From: Corbicula japonica
Lineage: Eukaryota > Mollusca > Bivalvia > Venerida > Cyrenidae
Assembly (NCBI GenBank): GCA_038501625.1
Contig: JAZAYU010000012.1
Coordinates: 3,472,001 to 3,536,000 of the forward strand
Direction: 5' to 3'
DNA: 64,000 nucleotides
The position numbers and the translations under genes are program-made. Each line of letters opens with the position of its first letter. Within the stretch, counting starts at the first letter, position 1. The notes below the pieces were generated by a model. The model searched no databases. It was given only the letters and a program-made list of their open reading frames with translations, and was not told the DNA's origin. This document shows, one piece after another, positions 1 through 12,151 of the stretch.

Positions 1-58
1 CATAAGACTACCCCCGATGCACCTGTCTGAAAATCTAGCATCCTACCCTGTTCTTTAA

Positions 59-293
59 CCCTTTCCTCCGTATAAACGCATTTTTGCGCATGTGCGACCA
101 GTGTAGATCCGGAGCAGCTGGCAAATCCGTGCCGTCTGATCAGGATCAGCACTGGTCGCAGTTTGGTAAAAAAACCCCTGACGAATCAAAAGTCCAATTG
201 TGCAGATCTGTATCAGTTGGCACAGATTTGCCGGCTGATCTGGATCTACATTGTTCGCCCACGCAATAAAGGTGTGTCTATGGAGGAAAAGGG
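59..293. mobile_element. piggyBac-like two-hairpin MITE (Y-X)
   Basis: Ends are CCCTTTCC and its complement, with TTAA on the left. The left outer arm is of type Y (acgcatttttgcgc...gcgaccagtg) and the right arm of type X (gcccacgcaataaagg). This is the prototype: two successive hairpins, each with a GATC-rich stem, joined by a spacer. In other copies the spacer reads tcagaaataacctaatgaat. There is no coding capacity. Confidence 0.9.
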
Positions 294-442
294 TTAGGAA
301 AAGACGTGAATATATTAAATTAAAAAAAATTACTTTTTGGACAATCATAATTACCACTTAAACACTTTGAAATTCTTTAACTTTACCACTGTGTTCTTTG
401 AATAATACATTGTTTCGCATATACTTTGTAGCGCTACTTTAT

Positions 443-528
443 CCATACATTTAACTGGTATTAATACTCAACCGTGGCTTTAACACCATACATTTAACTG
501 GTATTAATACTCAACCGTGGCTTTAACA
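443..528. repeat. 43-bp direct repeat, two units, copy A only
   Basis: A 43-base unit starting ccatacatttaactgg occurs twice in tandem here. The homologous place in copy B (from about 16,653) has a single unit, so this is a copy-specific tandem duplication. Confidence 0.85.
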
Positions 529-1798
529 CCCTCAGGAAACCCGTGATATATCGTGATTACCCGGATGTTGACACTTGACTGAGTATTAGCCAAGCTGACA
601 ACAATTTTCATGCAAAAAACAATGATCTGATGGCAAGGGTATATAATTGTTAATGGTATTGCATAGGCACCCAAGAACCCTTATGTTTGAGCCGTGGTTA
701 GCGTTTTGATGAAATATATGGGCTGCAACCGAGGCTCCTGCCGCCTCAGCTCCTACGGGCCTGACCATGGCTGTTGAAGTAGATGCTGTCTCAAGTCTTG
801 CAATATAAATATTGTCAATGAATTCTTTTCTTAACTGTTAAAATAAAAAAAAACACATTTTAGAACTGGAAATGAAGACTGGAACTTCACAGTTGAGAAC
901 TCATAGTTTTTTTTTAAAGAAATTGTAAACAATTTATTAATTAAAAAAGCACAAAGAAAAGCAGAATTTAAGCACAAACAACATTTTTGTATAAAATGTC
1001 ATTACTTAACACGGTGGTGAGATTTGTTGTTCATCTTCCTCTTGTTTAATGAGTTTAGTTTGTGTTATGAATAATGTAGGATGAGGCACACTTACAGATC
1101 TTTATGCATGTTTCTTAATAGAGTATCAGTACTGTGTCCGAGGAGTGCAGGAAACTACTATCTACTTCTTACCAAAATAACACATGCCACATTTTGTTGT
1201 TGACGGGACAGATAATTGAAGCATAAGAGATATATTACACTATGTGGTTTCTTTTCAATTATTCATTCTTGCTCTGTTTTCCACAGGCAAAAAGTGTAGA
1301 CCCAGATCAACTGGCACGTCTATGTTATCAATATCTACACTGATAGCACATTCAATAAAATTGTTGTAATACGTGTAATACCTGTAATATTGGCTTTGGA
1401 ACGTGTGTGCAAAGTTATTGGCAATCTGTTGTGCAAGTAATCAAAGAGTCTTTTAAAAAAAAACATAAAACCATATTCAAAGGGATCTGAAACAAAGTCT
1501 TTATGGCTTTCCTAATGGTTTTAGATGAGAACGAAACTGAAACACATATCTAAATGTGGAACACCATTATTATAGATCAGTGACAATATAACATTTTTGG
1601 TTGTTATGCAATTCTCCCAACCCTACTTGACCTTGACACGACCTTTGAAAACAGCACTGTGTAGTGCCAGTAATTCCTACTTTTCATGAGCTGGGACCCA
1701 AGTCACATGTTGGCCATTGAGAATGCCTGTAAACCATTGAATGCTGAGAGTTTAAAATGAACACATTAAGAACATTTCTGGTGAATTTTCCCCGTTAG

Positions 1799-1984
<186 letters not shown>

Positions 1985-2165
1985 TAAATGTTGAGCCATG
2001 TGATGCAAAAATGTGTGACTTTGGTGATAAAATTGACATTTTCTGTTGAAAGAACTCATGTTTATATCTATTTCTATTCCAGTTTATTTCAGTACCTAAT
2101 TAACAGTAAGCATATTTATTACCAATTTTGAATATTTTTACACTTCAACTTTGTCCTGTACAATT

Positions 2166-3699
2166 AAGTCCTATTCATCTAACGAATCACAATTTTTGAT
2201 GGTAAAAAGTGTAACTTATTACTTTAAAAGCCATGGCTACAGTAGAACCGTTCAAAATTGATTGGACATTGGACAATGTTTTGACGTGTGACGTCGCTGA
2301 GCACGCACATTTTGCCACGAGTTGCTGCTAAAAAGCGTGCTATCATTCAATTTGTCGTCAACGTTGCTTTTCCAACAGCCATTCAAAAAGCCGTAATATC
2401 ACTAATTCTTCTAATTATTTCTGTATTTATTTGAGTATTAATGTGTGTAAATATAAGAATTAAATTGATATTTGATGGTTTACCTTTGGGTACTAAAAAC
2501 AGTTGGATTGTTCACAGGTGCTTGGAAGACGGACCCAGTTTTCTCCAACTGGCCCCCCCCCCTCCCCCCCAAAAAAAGGGTCTACACAGGGTCTATACTA
2601 CATAATCTCATCTTTTTTGTTTTGTTTTGATAGATTGGGATCGATATCAGTCTATCCATACCGAATTTACTATCAAATACCAAGTTCTCTGAAAATTCGA
2701 GTCCCGACTATATACGAATGGAAAAGGTAAATAACCCCGATGCTATTTTGTCAAGCCAATATGTAAACACAGTTTTTAAAAATCAGCATCGAAACAAATA
2801 TTGCACTAACCTTATCAAATCAGGTATCGATGGAAAATTTAATTATTCCTCTGTTTAATTCTGCCAAGCACTGGCTAGGAAATTAAGAACATAACATCCA
2901 TTTTTTCATTTTGCCGATGCCATACTAAAAATTATCGCCTCGGGACAAAGTTTGGTTACAATGCAGGTATATGAGTGAATTCTGATGGGACGAATTATAA
3001 TGTAGTAGTAATTTTGATTGGACGAGTATTTAAAAATTTGATCGAACCGCTGCAAGAATAGGTGACGCGATAGACTGCAGCTCGCTCGTCCAATCAGAAT
3101 TCACGCATATCATTCTTTGTAACCAAACTTTGTCCCGAGGCGATAATTTTTAGTATGGCATCGGCAAAATGAAAAAATGGATGTTATGTTCTTAATTTCC
3201 TAGCCAGTGCTCGGCGGAATTTAACAGAGGAATAATTAAATTTTCCATCGATACCCGATTTGATAAGGTTAGTGCAATATTTGTTTTGATGCTGATTTTT
3301 AAAAACTGTGTTTACATTTTGGCTTGACAAAATAGCATCGGGGTTATTTACCTTTTCCATTCGTATATAGTCGGGACTCGAATTTTCAGAGAACTTGGTA
3401 TTTGATAGTAAATTTGGTATGGATAGACTGATATCGATCCCAATCTATCAAAACAAAACTAAAAATAAAACAAAACTAAAAAGATGAGATTATGTAGCAT
3501 AGACCCTGTGTAGACCCTTTTTTTTGGGGGGGGGGGGGGGGGGGGGGGGCGGCCAGTTGGAGAAAACTGGGTCCGTCTTCCAAGCACCTGTGGGATTGTT
3601 TAAAGTACTCATTTAGCCCTTCTTGCTTCACACACTTTAAACAACCCAACTGTTTTCCATACCCAAACGAAAACCATCAAGTATCGATTCAATCCTTAA
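2166..3699 (+). repeat. dispersed hairpin-ended repeat (family C), interrupted by foldback element
   Basis: Removing 2,513-3,600 (the foldback element plus one copy of its target duplication) leaves a repeat of about 440-450 bp. Other copies are at 18,350-18,789 (plus) and 30,634-31,080 (minus). One end is a hairpin whose arms contain ttgtttaaagt and actttaaacaa. The minus copy lies in a lipoprotein intron, which shows this is an interspersed element and not kinase-specific sequence. Confidence 0.75.
2513..3592. mobile_element. 1,080-bp foldback DNA transposon with 8-bp target duplication
   Basis: The ends are perfect inverted repeats (cacaggtgcttgg / ccaagcacctgtg), and the inverted homology extends about 470 bp inward on each side. 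The central loop is about 3,000-3,085. The element is flanked by GGATTGTT at 2,505-2,512 and at 3,593-3,600. Copy B has the empty site with a single GGATTGTT. There is no transposase frame, so it is non-autonomous. The 8-bp duplication fits hAT-like or other 8-bp superfamilies; I do not assign one. A run of more than 20 G bases near 3,527-3,549 has a shorter C-run counterpart in the left arm. Confidence 0.93.
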
Positions 3700-4554
3700 A
3701 TATTTTTTCCCCAGAGAAATGCCTAATAAGCTTTGGTTGTCAGCTAAACTTTATGGCATCTCTGAAAATTGTTTTGAAGTCACATTTTCACATGGCACAG
3801 CTCATATCATTTTAAAATTCCTTAAAGTTCTGGTGTATGAGTTGTTGGCTGATCTGCTGATTTCAGCAAACTGTAAGTTTTCAGAAATCTTGTAGGCTGT
3901 TTGCGGCCTGCTAACAACACGGTTGTGCTGGTGGGTAATTCATGGGAACAAAGTCATGTTTTCTGGAAATTCTTCACTAAATAGGAACCATTGTCAAGGC
4001 TTTCATTTTTTGTATGTAGGGGCCGATTACAGACCTGTGCCTTTTCCTCCAGAATTTATTTAAATCATTCAGTTTTCCCGAAAATTCTTAGAAAAGTTTT
4101 TATCATTCCCGTTCCTGTTAGAACCATGCTTGTTTCCCTCATATTACAGAATATATCAGGGCTTTTCATCCTGATATAACAGAGGCCGATATTCAACCAT
4201 TTCCAGTCCTAAAATAAAGTATTTTTTCCCAACTGTAGCAGAGACTGTTCCCAAAATACTTGGTGTCCAAAAAAAGGTTTAAACTCCTCTGAGGGGGGTT
4301 TGAAAATTGAAGTGCTTTAAAAAGTTAAATTTAAGTTGAAAATACTTATTAATATTCAAATTTATAAATTACTACCAATCTTTCAATGAATTTTGTTTTC
4401 CCAAAATAACCAATTTTCTTGCATAATTTCCCAATTTCCCAGGGCCTCTTCTCAATTTTCTTATGAAAAGCCCTATATATTTTTCTCTTCCCCAGGCAAA
4501 AAAGGTTGATTGAAGACCATTATCAGAATGCACACAATTTGCCTTTGTTTCCAG

Positions 4555-4772
4555 GTATGAATGGTCATGAAGTGTTGAACAGAGTTGAGAAAGGTTTCAG
4601 AATGCCAAAACCAACAGGCGGCCCAGTGTCGTGCCCAGAACCCTACTATGAAATCATGTTAAAGTGCTGGAACCGATTGGCCGACTCTAGACCGACGTTC
4701 GCGTACTTACAAGATTTCTTCAATAATTACATGGTGGCAGCTGAGGGAGAATATAGAGCAATGGACGACTAA
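4555..4772 (+). CDS. Src-family tyrosine kinase, copy A, terminal coding exon
   Basis: This is the last coding exon, ending in TAA at 4,770-4,772. It encodes the C-lobe end, with the tyrosine-kinase signature CWNRLADSRPTFAYLQ, and a short tail ending EGEYRAMDD. The tail tyrosine lies where Src-family kinases carry the inhibitory tyrosine (Src Tyr527 equivalent), so Csk-type control is an inference. The acceptor is tttccag and the first two bases complete the Gly codon begun in the previous exon (G-MNGHEVL). Copy B (19,633-19,850) encodes the same protein with four synonymous differences. No AATAAA lies close downstream in this copy. Confidence 0.93.
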
Positions 4773-4983
4773 ATGCAACATCAAATTCTTTCACTGTTGT
4801 GCAAAAACATGTGAATAACCATTACAAATGAGGAGTAATACCCTTTTCAGAGTCTGCCTTAAAAATTATTTATTTTGAACAAAAACCTAGTAAAAAAGAA
4901 TGTTTAAAAATGCAAAAAAGGAGTTTTTAAACTCTTACATGATAAGTACAAATTATAATAGAAGCAGAAAATGTCTGCGTTAA

Positions 4984-5215
4984 CCCTTTCCTCCATAGAC
5001 AAACCTTTATTGCATGGGCGAACAGTTTAGATCCAGATCAGCTGACACATCGGTGCCGTCTGATCAGGATCTAAACTGTTGGCTTTTTGATTCATTATGT
5101 TATTTCTGACCAAAATGCAACCAGTGCAGATCCTGATCAGTTGGCACGGTTGTGCAGATTGATCTAAATCTACACTGGTCACATGCGTAAAAATGTGTAT
5201 TTATGGAGGAAAGGG
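4984..5215. mobile_element. piggyBac-like two-hairpin MITE (X-Y)
   Basis: Full-length copy in the opposite orientation to 59-293, with TTAA on its left. Confidence 0.88.
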
Positions 5216-5383
5216 TAAAGCAGAAAGAATGAACAAGAGCCGTTAGATACAATTATTATTCCGAGAACATTGTTGTTGCTCTTTAGGATTCAAACATTGT
5301 TTCGTATGCTTGAAATGTCTGGAGTGAACACAATTTACAATTGACAACATGTGAAAAGTTGATTGCAAAAGTCTTTTTTTTAA

Positions 5384-5617
5384 CCATTTCCTCTATAGAT
5401 ACACCTTAATTGCGAGGGCAAACAGTTTAGATCCAGATCAGCTGGCACATCTGTGCCGTCTGATCAGGATCTAAACTGTTCGCTTTTTGATTCGTTAGGT
5501 TATTTCTGACCTAAATGCGACCAGTGCAGATCCTGATGAGACGGCATGGATGTGCCGGCTGATCTGGATCTACACTGATCGCTTACGCGTAAAAAGACAT
5601 ATATATGGAGGAAAGGG
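5384..5617. mobile_element. piggyBac-like two-hairpin MITE (X-Y)
   Basis: Full-length copy with TTAA on both sides, about 170 bp from the previous copy and in the same orientation. Confidence 0.88.
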
Positions 5618-6251
5618 TTAAAATAAGGCAGACAAGGTAACATTGCATAGCAAAACTTTTCAAAGGTATTTCAGAGCAGAAATGTTTTGTTACTAGAAAA
5701 TTAATTTTTGCTTCAGGAAGAGCTTTTCCTTTATTTTCATGAAAAGCTTGCAACAAAAGTTTGCATTGAAAAGGAATCTTAAGTTGAAGATAGATTCTGC
5801 AAGTTACAAGTTTACTATAATTGTTTATCCATTTTGTCTTTGATTTCATTTAAGTTATTTCAGATTTGGTAACTACATTTTCAAACCTTGTGAAATTACA
5901 TTTGGATCTGATTTGATGGTGCAATAGTTAACAGTTCAGATAAAACTGTGTTATGTCACTGATGCAAAATATGCATAAGAAAACATATTTTAAGTTGTTG
6001 TAAAAATCACATAATATTTTGAAGGCTTGGGCTAAATAGTTTGAAAAATGTATAGTGTCAATTTCTTGAATTATTTTTATTTTAAATATTTTCGTTTCTG
6101 ATGTTAATAGATGTAAATCAAAATTAAATTAAAAGTCCTTTTTGCCTTGTGCATATAGGTGAGTGCCAGTGAAAACAGTTGATATTCCCAGTGAAAACAT
6201 TCCTTGCTGTAAAACTTCTTCCAAACCTTAACAAATCTTTTCCATGTGTAA

Positions 6252-6393
6252 CCGTTTCCTTGATATAAACGCATTTTTATGCATGTGCGACCAGTGTAGA
6301 TCCAGATCAGCCGGCACATCCACAGATGTGCTGGCTGATCTGGATCTAAACTGTTTACCCATGCAATAAAGAGTTATCTTTTGAGGAAAGGGG
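6252..6393. mobile_element. piggyBac-like MITE, single-hairpin deletion form
   Basis: About 142 bp: a Y outer arm joined directly to an X outer arm, with the central spacer and inner arms missing. Confidence 0.85.
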
Positions 6394-6927
6394 TAATCAT
6401 GTTGAGTGTTTTGTCAGATTGTTAGATGTTGGTGTGACTATGTAAATCTTTAATTTGGAGTACATGCTGGCATGGCATTTGAAAACTGTTTCTAGACATT
6501 GAAGATTTTCAAATCACTTTGGAAGAAAGACAGGATACAAAATGTAAAAATTGATGCATTATTGTTAGACATGGAAGTTTTTTAGAAATACAAATCAAAA
6601 GTAACCTAGTATTATCAAAAGCAGCTTTATAAAACTGATATTGACAAAATCTCAAAAACCTTAGAATGTAATTGGTCAGTTTGAAAACTGGACCCCATTT
6701 ATACCAGTAGGCTGATAAAGATTTGAGACTAGTTTCTGGTCATAAAAATGAGTTCTGGGAATGAATAATGATTTTGTTGATGTTTAAGTGCCCTTTTCAT
6801 GTGTCTTCAAAAATTTCTGTTTGATGTAAAAGTTCTCTTATTGTCAGCATAATTCTTTCAATTAATGCTTTTTTGTAGTTTAATTTTAATGTTGTAAATA
6901 CCAAAAATTTGAACATTTTGTCCTTAA

Positions 6928-7161
6928 CCCTTTCCTCCATAGATATACCTTTATTGCGTGGGTGAACAGTGTAGATCCAGATCTGCCGGCACATCCGTGC
7001 CATCTGATCAGGATCTGCACTGTTAGCTTTCTGGTTCATTAGGTTATTTCTGACCAAAATGCGACCAGTGCAGATCCTGATCAGATGGCACGGATGTGCC
7101 AGCTGATCTGGATCTACACTGGTCGCATATTCGTAAAAATGTGTATATATGGAGGAAAGGG
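6928..7161. mobile_element. piggyBac-like two-hairpin MITE (X-Y)
   Basis: Full-length copy, TTAA on the left and TTAT on the right. Confidence 0.88.
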
Positions 7162-7719
7162 TTATTATTGGAGTCCTGCTGAAATAATCAGCTTTGTTCA
7201 AAACAAACGCAATCAAAATATAAAAGAGATACCTTGTTCTTGTATAAAATATGGTTTCATGAGTATGGTGTCGTTAGATTATCGACTGATAATGTTGCTT
7301 TTTCTCAAAATATAGTTATGTCAGCTGATATAAAATCATATTGTATATTCTTGGAATGATTATAAAGTGCAACATTCTCTGTAACTTGGTAACCATTACT
7401 TTCCTTCTGCCTTTCCAGTGTATCCATGTATTATGTGGAGACATCCCCCTATGTGCAATTAATTATCAGTTTTCTCATCTCTTTTTTTCGTGTTTATCCC
7501 AGAGTTGTTTTATTTTTTTGCGTTTCATAATGCTTTGTCTTTTAAAGTGATTACATCATTCTAGGCATGCTGGGTCGTTGAAAGGGGAACCAGTGTATAG
7601 GGTGGGCCCAGGTAAGTTCATGTAAGGTTATAAAGTTGTGTCCTAGCTACAACAATGTATTGTAAGGATATTGAGATCTTTGGGAAACTGAATTATTGGA
7701 AAAATGTGAAAGCTGTTCA

Positions 7720-7942
7720 CTCTTTCCTCCATATATAAAAATTTTTACACATGTGCGACCAGTGTAGATCCAGATCAGTGGGTACATCCGTGCCACCTGA
7801 GCAGGATCTGCACTGGTTGCAGTTTGGTCAGAAATAACCTAATGAATAAAAAAGCGAACAGTTTAGATACTGATCACACGGCGCTGATCTGGATCTACAC
7901 TGGGCGCACATGCGTAAAAAGGCGTATATATGGAGGAAAGGG
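7720..7942. mobile_element. piggyBac-like MITE with two Y outer arms
   Basis: Both outer arms are type Y, while the inner arm of the right hairpin is type X. The right-hand stem is therefore mismatched, a recombinant form. Confidence 0.82.
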
Positions 7943-8398
7943 TTAAACTGATACATTTTTTATGCTGGGCCAGATTCACTTTTGGTATGTAGCAATTCCA
8001 GTTACTGTTTGTACACCATTTTGTATTTCCCACTTATTCAACTGCTGCCTGGAGCATCCAGTTATAGAAGGGCTCTTTTATTTTAGTCACTTTAAAGCAC
8101 ACTGTTCACTTTATGTCTATAATAAACTTAGAAAGAGGTTTATGGATATACAGTACAAACAATGGCAGTATTTTCCTTGTTTTCATAGCAGTAAACTTGG
8201 GATATATTTGACAAAAAAAAAAGAAAAAAAACTGTCACACATGCAGAATATATATGTTCTTTAGACAAATTGTTAGTCACATAATGTTTTAAGCAATTCA
8301 GATCTTGACTGATGTCACAAACAATAAAGCCTTAGCCATGAAGTATGAGTTAAGAAAAGGGATTTCATGGTATTCTAAATCTTACTGTTTACTCTTAA

Positions 8399-8631
8399 CC
8401 CTTTCCTGTATAGATACACCTTTATTACTAGGGCGAACAGTTAAGATCCAGATCAGCCGGCACATTTGTGCCGTCTGATCAGGATCTAAACTGTTTACTT
8501 TTTTATTCATAGGTTATTTCTGACCAAAATGCGACCTGTGCAGATCCTGATCAGACGGCATGGATGTGCCGGCTGATCTATATCTACACTGGTCGCACAT
8601 GTGTAAAAATGCATATATATCAAGGGAAGGG
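8399..8631. mobile_element. piggyBac-like two-hairpin MITE (X-Y)
   Basis: Full-length copy with TTAA on both sides. The right end has drifted (caagggaaggg). Confidence 0.88.
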
Positions 8632-9687
8632 TTAAATAATGTTAAACATGTTAAATGCATATTAGACAGTCTCGAGAATTTCTAGAATGTTGTATTTCAT
8701 TAAAAAAAGCTTGTTAAAAACATTTAATGGATTGGTTCATCAAAGAATGACCATTTTTCTGAGTTCCGTGAAATATTTGTGAAACTGTGAAACATTATGT
8801 TTTCGCCAAATGGAGTATGTGTATATATGTTTAAAAGCAAATTGTTATGTTCAAAGTATTGTTTTGTTTAACACAAAAAAATCATAAAAATAATTGTACA
8901 TATCGTCACAATCCAAAGATTTTTAAAATGGTTGGATTTTAGAATTGTGTTGATATTTTAATCAGTTTAAGATGTGATTATTTGATAATGACAAGGGTTT
9001 ATAATATGTGTGTTTTATGTAGATTTTAGTTGTCTCACACATGTTTGATAAATGTGTATTGTTTATTCGTTTAGAGAAGTTTATTTTTATAGATTTGTGC
9101 TACTTGGCGAGGTGGAAGTTAGTATTATTCCTACACCAGATGAAAATTGGTGTTAGAAAGTTCTTTTACAGAGTTTGCATTTGATCAACTCCAAAAAACA
9201 AATTTTGTCCAAAAAAATTTGATGCAGTATTGATAGTAAAATTTTGGTCTTAATGTGCAAGTCACAACACTATGGAATCAATAGCTTTTCATGATTAAGC
9301 AGCCTTTTTTAGTTTTAACAAATTAAATGTTACGACAAAGTGAAATCATGTAGTCAGATTTAATTCAGTGAACAGTATAATACTGTTGACAGATTCTTTC
9401 AGAATGATTGTGTGCTTTGACAAAATGTTCACTTGTTGCCTTGTAAAACACTTATACATATCTCTTGTATAAAAGGTCTCCCAATGAAATCATGCACCTG
9501 AATGACTATACTGTATGAAACAAGTTGAGTTATTTTTGAATACTGATACATAAAGATTAAATGTAACAAAGTAGTTTTTCAGGTGTTGCATCAACTAAAT
9601 GTTCAGTGTGTCGACCACATTCACATGTGAACTTGCTACTTTATGGAGTAAAATTATTTGTTTCTAATAAATACATCAGATTGTTAA

Positions 9688-9924
9688 CCCTTTCCTCCAT
9701 ATATATGCATTTTTACACCTGTGCGACCAGTGTAGATCCAGATCAGCCGGCACATCCATGCCATCTGATCAGGATTTTTGCACTGTTTGCTTTTTTAGTC
9801 AGTAATAACCTATCAAATGAAAAAGCGAACAGTTTAGATCCTGATCAGACAACACGGATGTGTCGGCTTAACTGGATCTAAACTGTTAGCCCATGCAATA
9901 AAGGTATATCTATGAAGGAAAGGG
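9688..9924. mobile_element. piggyBac-like two-hairpin MITE (Y-X)
   Basis: Full-length copy with TTAA on the left only. Confidence 0.88.
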
Positions 9925-10119
9925 CTATACATGACTAGAATGTGTTGCTCAGGCAGACAGAGACTACGAGGTTGTTCATGTGCAGGATTTCATGGACCTG
10001 AATCATTCCAATGACTTTACTGTACAGACATTGTGTATGGTATATTTTATATATTATATAATTATGTATATTCACACATTCCTTTGTACAAGAGTCAATT
10101 TTATATTCATGTACATGAA

Positions 10120-10125
10120 AATAAA
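10120..10125 (+). promoter_or_regulatory. possible distal poly(A) signal, copy A
   Basis: An AATAAA hexamer lies in AT-rich DNA and is conserved in copy B at 25,215-25,220. It lies more than 5 kb from the stop codon with several MITEs in between, so use by the kinase mRNA is uncertain. Confidence 0.25.
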
Positions 10126-10559
10126 ATCATAATACTGGGACAAAAAGTTTGTTTTGTTTTTTCATTTTAAATCTATTTGTCCAACATCATTATCTGGGTT
10201 CAGTATAGTCTTGTTACTCAAAACAGAGTTCAGTTTCAACGGATGTGCTACTAGAGATAAGTGACTGATGTCTGACCCTCAGCTTATGATCATAGGCCAT
10301 GTAATATGACACGTCTGTCTGCTGACCAAGGTCAAGTGTATTTCGTTTACTGAGAATGCCAGGACATGAACAGAGCTGCTTGGCTGATGTTCGGAACTAA
10401 CATGAACTGCAATGCAAGTGTGCGAAAATAAGTTTGGATCTATTTTGCACATTCCATGTTTTCAGTTTCAGAGATTACAGATTTTAAGTTAGCCTGAGCT
10501 AGTTTTTTTCAGCCTTTAGACTTTAATAAACACTTTAGAATTTGATGTTCCTTGGAACA

Positions 10560-11300
10560 CATGTCACCTAAAATTGCATTTGAAAAGGGCATAACTCAAA
10601 AAATAGTGAACAAGAGGTATCATTTTTGTTGTCACCTATGGCTGTGTTCATGCAGATGATATTTTGCAAATATTAAGTGATTAAGACAAGTATAAATGTA
10701 CTTTCAAAGTTTTATTTCATGTTAAGGTTGCATTTATAAGGGGCATAACTAAACATAGTGAAATAGGAGTTATCATTCTTGTTGTCACCTATGGATTTGT
10801 TGATGCAGATGATATATTCCAAGCATTAGGTGAATAGGACAAGTACTTTCAAAGTGATAGCCAATATTAAGTTTCATGTTAAAGTTACATTTGATAGGGG
10901 TATAACTAAAAAAGTGAAATAGGAGTTATCATTCCAATTGTCACCTTTGGCTTTGTTCACGCAGATGATATAGTCCAAATATTAAGTAACTAGGACAAGT
11001 ACTTTTAAAGTAACAGTCAAAATTAAGTTTCATGTTATTTCATTTGCATTTGAAAGGGGCATAACTCAAAAATAGTGAAATAGGAGTTATCATTCTTCTC
11101 ATGGCTTTGTTCTTGCAGATGATACATTCGAAATATTAAGCTAACAAGACAAAGACAATTTACTTTCAACGTTACAGTCAAAATTGAATTTTGTGTTATT
11201 TTTAGTTGCATTTAAAGGGTCATAACTCAAAAATAGTGTAATAGGAGTTATCATTCTTGTTGTCACCGATGGCTTAGTTCATGATGATGAAATATTCCAT
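10560..11300. repeat. tandem array of about 160-bp 'gggcataact' units
   Basis: About five diverged units share the order gggcataact, ataggagttatcatt, ttgttgtcacc, ttcatgcagatgat, aatattaag. The array runs into a truncated piggyBac-like MITE. Copy B (about 25,660-26,320) has lost part of one unit. Confidence 0.8.
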
Positions 11301-11425
11301 GTCTGATCAGGATCTAAACCGTTCCCTTTTTAATTTGTTATTTCTGACCAAAATGCGGCCAGTGCAGATCCTGATCAGACATGGATGTGCTGGCTGATCT
11401 GGATATACACTGGTCGCACATTATT
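11300..11425. mobile_element. truncated piggyBac-like MITE
   Basis: Contains the central spacer and most of the Y hairpin, without either TTAA end. It is fused to the end of the gggcataact array. Confidence 0.75.
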
Positions 11426-11458
11426 CTGGACTTGTGATACTAAAATTCGGTACAGTTT

Positions 11459-11710
11459 TTATGCCCCCACAAAGTGGGAGGCATATAGAGTTGCACTCAT
11501 CCGTCTGTATGTCCCCAAATCTTGTGGCATCAACTCCTCCTAAACTATAAGGCGGATTTTAAACATGCACAGATGATCAAGCAGGATGTGTAGATGATCG
11601 TAAAGAAAGGATTATTTCCAGTGACCATTTTTATCAGAGTTATGGCCCTTTGTTATTAAAAATTATGTTGCAGCAGTGGGGGCATCAGTGTTCGAGGACA
11701 CATTCTAGTT
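11459..11710 (+). repeat. dispersed 'atgcccccacaaagtggg' repeat
   Basis: About 250 bp starting atgcccccac and ending near a 'gtgggggcatcagtg' segment, with a 'gatgatcaagcaggatgtg' core. Further copies are at 26,484-26,735 (plus) and 32,735-32,966 (minus, in a lipoprotein intron). Confidence 0.75.
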
Positions 11711-12010
11711 GAATACTACTTCAGCAAAATATTATTTATTAACTGTCCGTCCACCAGGAAATACCCTTCGGTGTCCGGGCCTGCCAGGGATAAGAGAACT
11801 TATAAAAGTTGTACATCATCATCTTTATTAAGAATATGTACTAATTCTAATTTCACGTTAGATTTTAATTATAAGGGTCAATATGGAATAAACTTGGCTG
11901 GAGAACACAGTGTTGAGGATGTTTACTTGTATTAGAACTGGCAATGTTTTTGAACAACGAAACAAGAAATTGAAAAGACTTATTTCTCTTCTGGTTGCTC
12001 AGCATCATAT

Positions 12011-12151
12011 TGTGCACGCCATCGGAAAAGGTACCTTCCGTCATTTTTAGTGATGTTTTAATTGTACTAAATTTAGTAGGACTTACAACTATAAATAAAT
12101 TTCTTATTACTAATATGTGATTTTGTTACACATTTTGACGATAAAATTGTA
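12011..12151. mobile_element. left half of a GGTACC-type MITE, truncated at the Tigger-like element
   Basis: Matches the left half of the complete copy at 27,037-27,286. The right half is missing after 12,151. Confidence 0.85.

Larger units (their letters stand above)
4773..12010. other. 3' flank of kinase copy A: MITE-rich, no second gene seen
   Basis: About 7.2 kb after the copy-A stop, collinear with 19,851-27,036. It contains seven near-complete piggyBac-like MITEs, an array of about five diverged 'gggcataact' units (about 10,560-11,300), a MITE fragment (11,300-11,425) and an 'atgcccccac' repeat (11,459-11,710). Open frames of 60-140 codons here are mostly MITE translations. Whether part of it is 3' UTR cannot be decided from sequence. 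Confidence 0.7.

Noticed and set aside
2503..2730. 75-codon plus-strand frame at the left end of the foldback element
   Set aside because: It runs through the terminal inverted repeat and a C-run. The opposite arm lacks an equivalent, and no known domain is seen.
9606..9881. Open frames with recurring peptide SVDPDQPAHPC...IRICTGRILVRNN in many places and on both strands
   Set aside because: They are translations of the piggyBac-like MITE. The same peptide appears wherever a copy is open in that frame, and no promoter or conserved start accompanies it.
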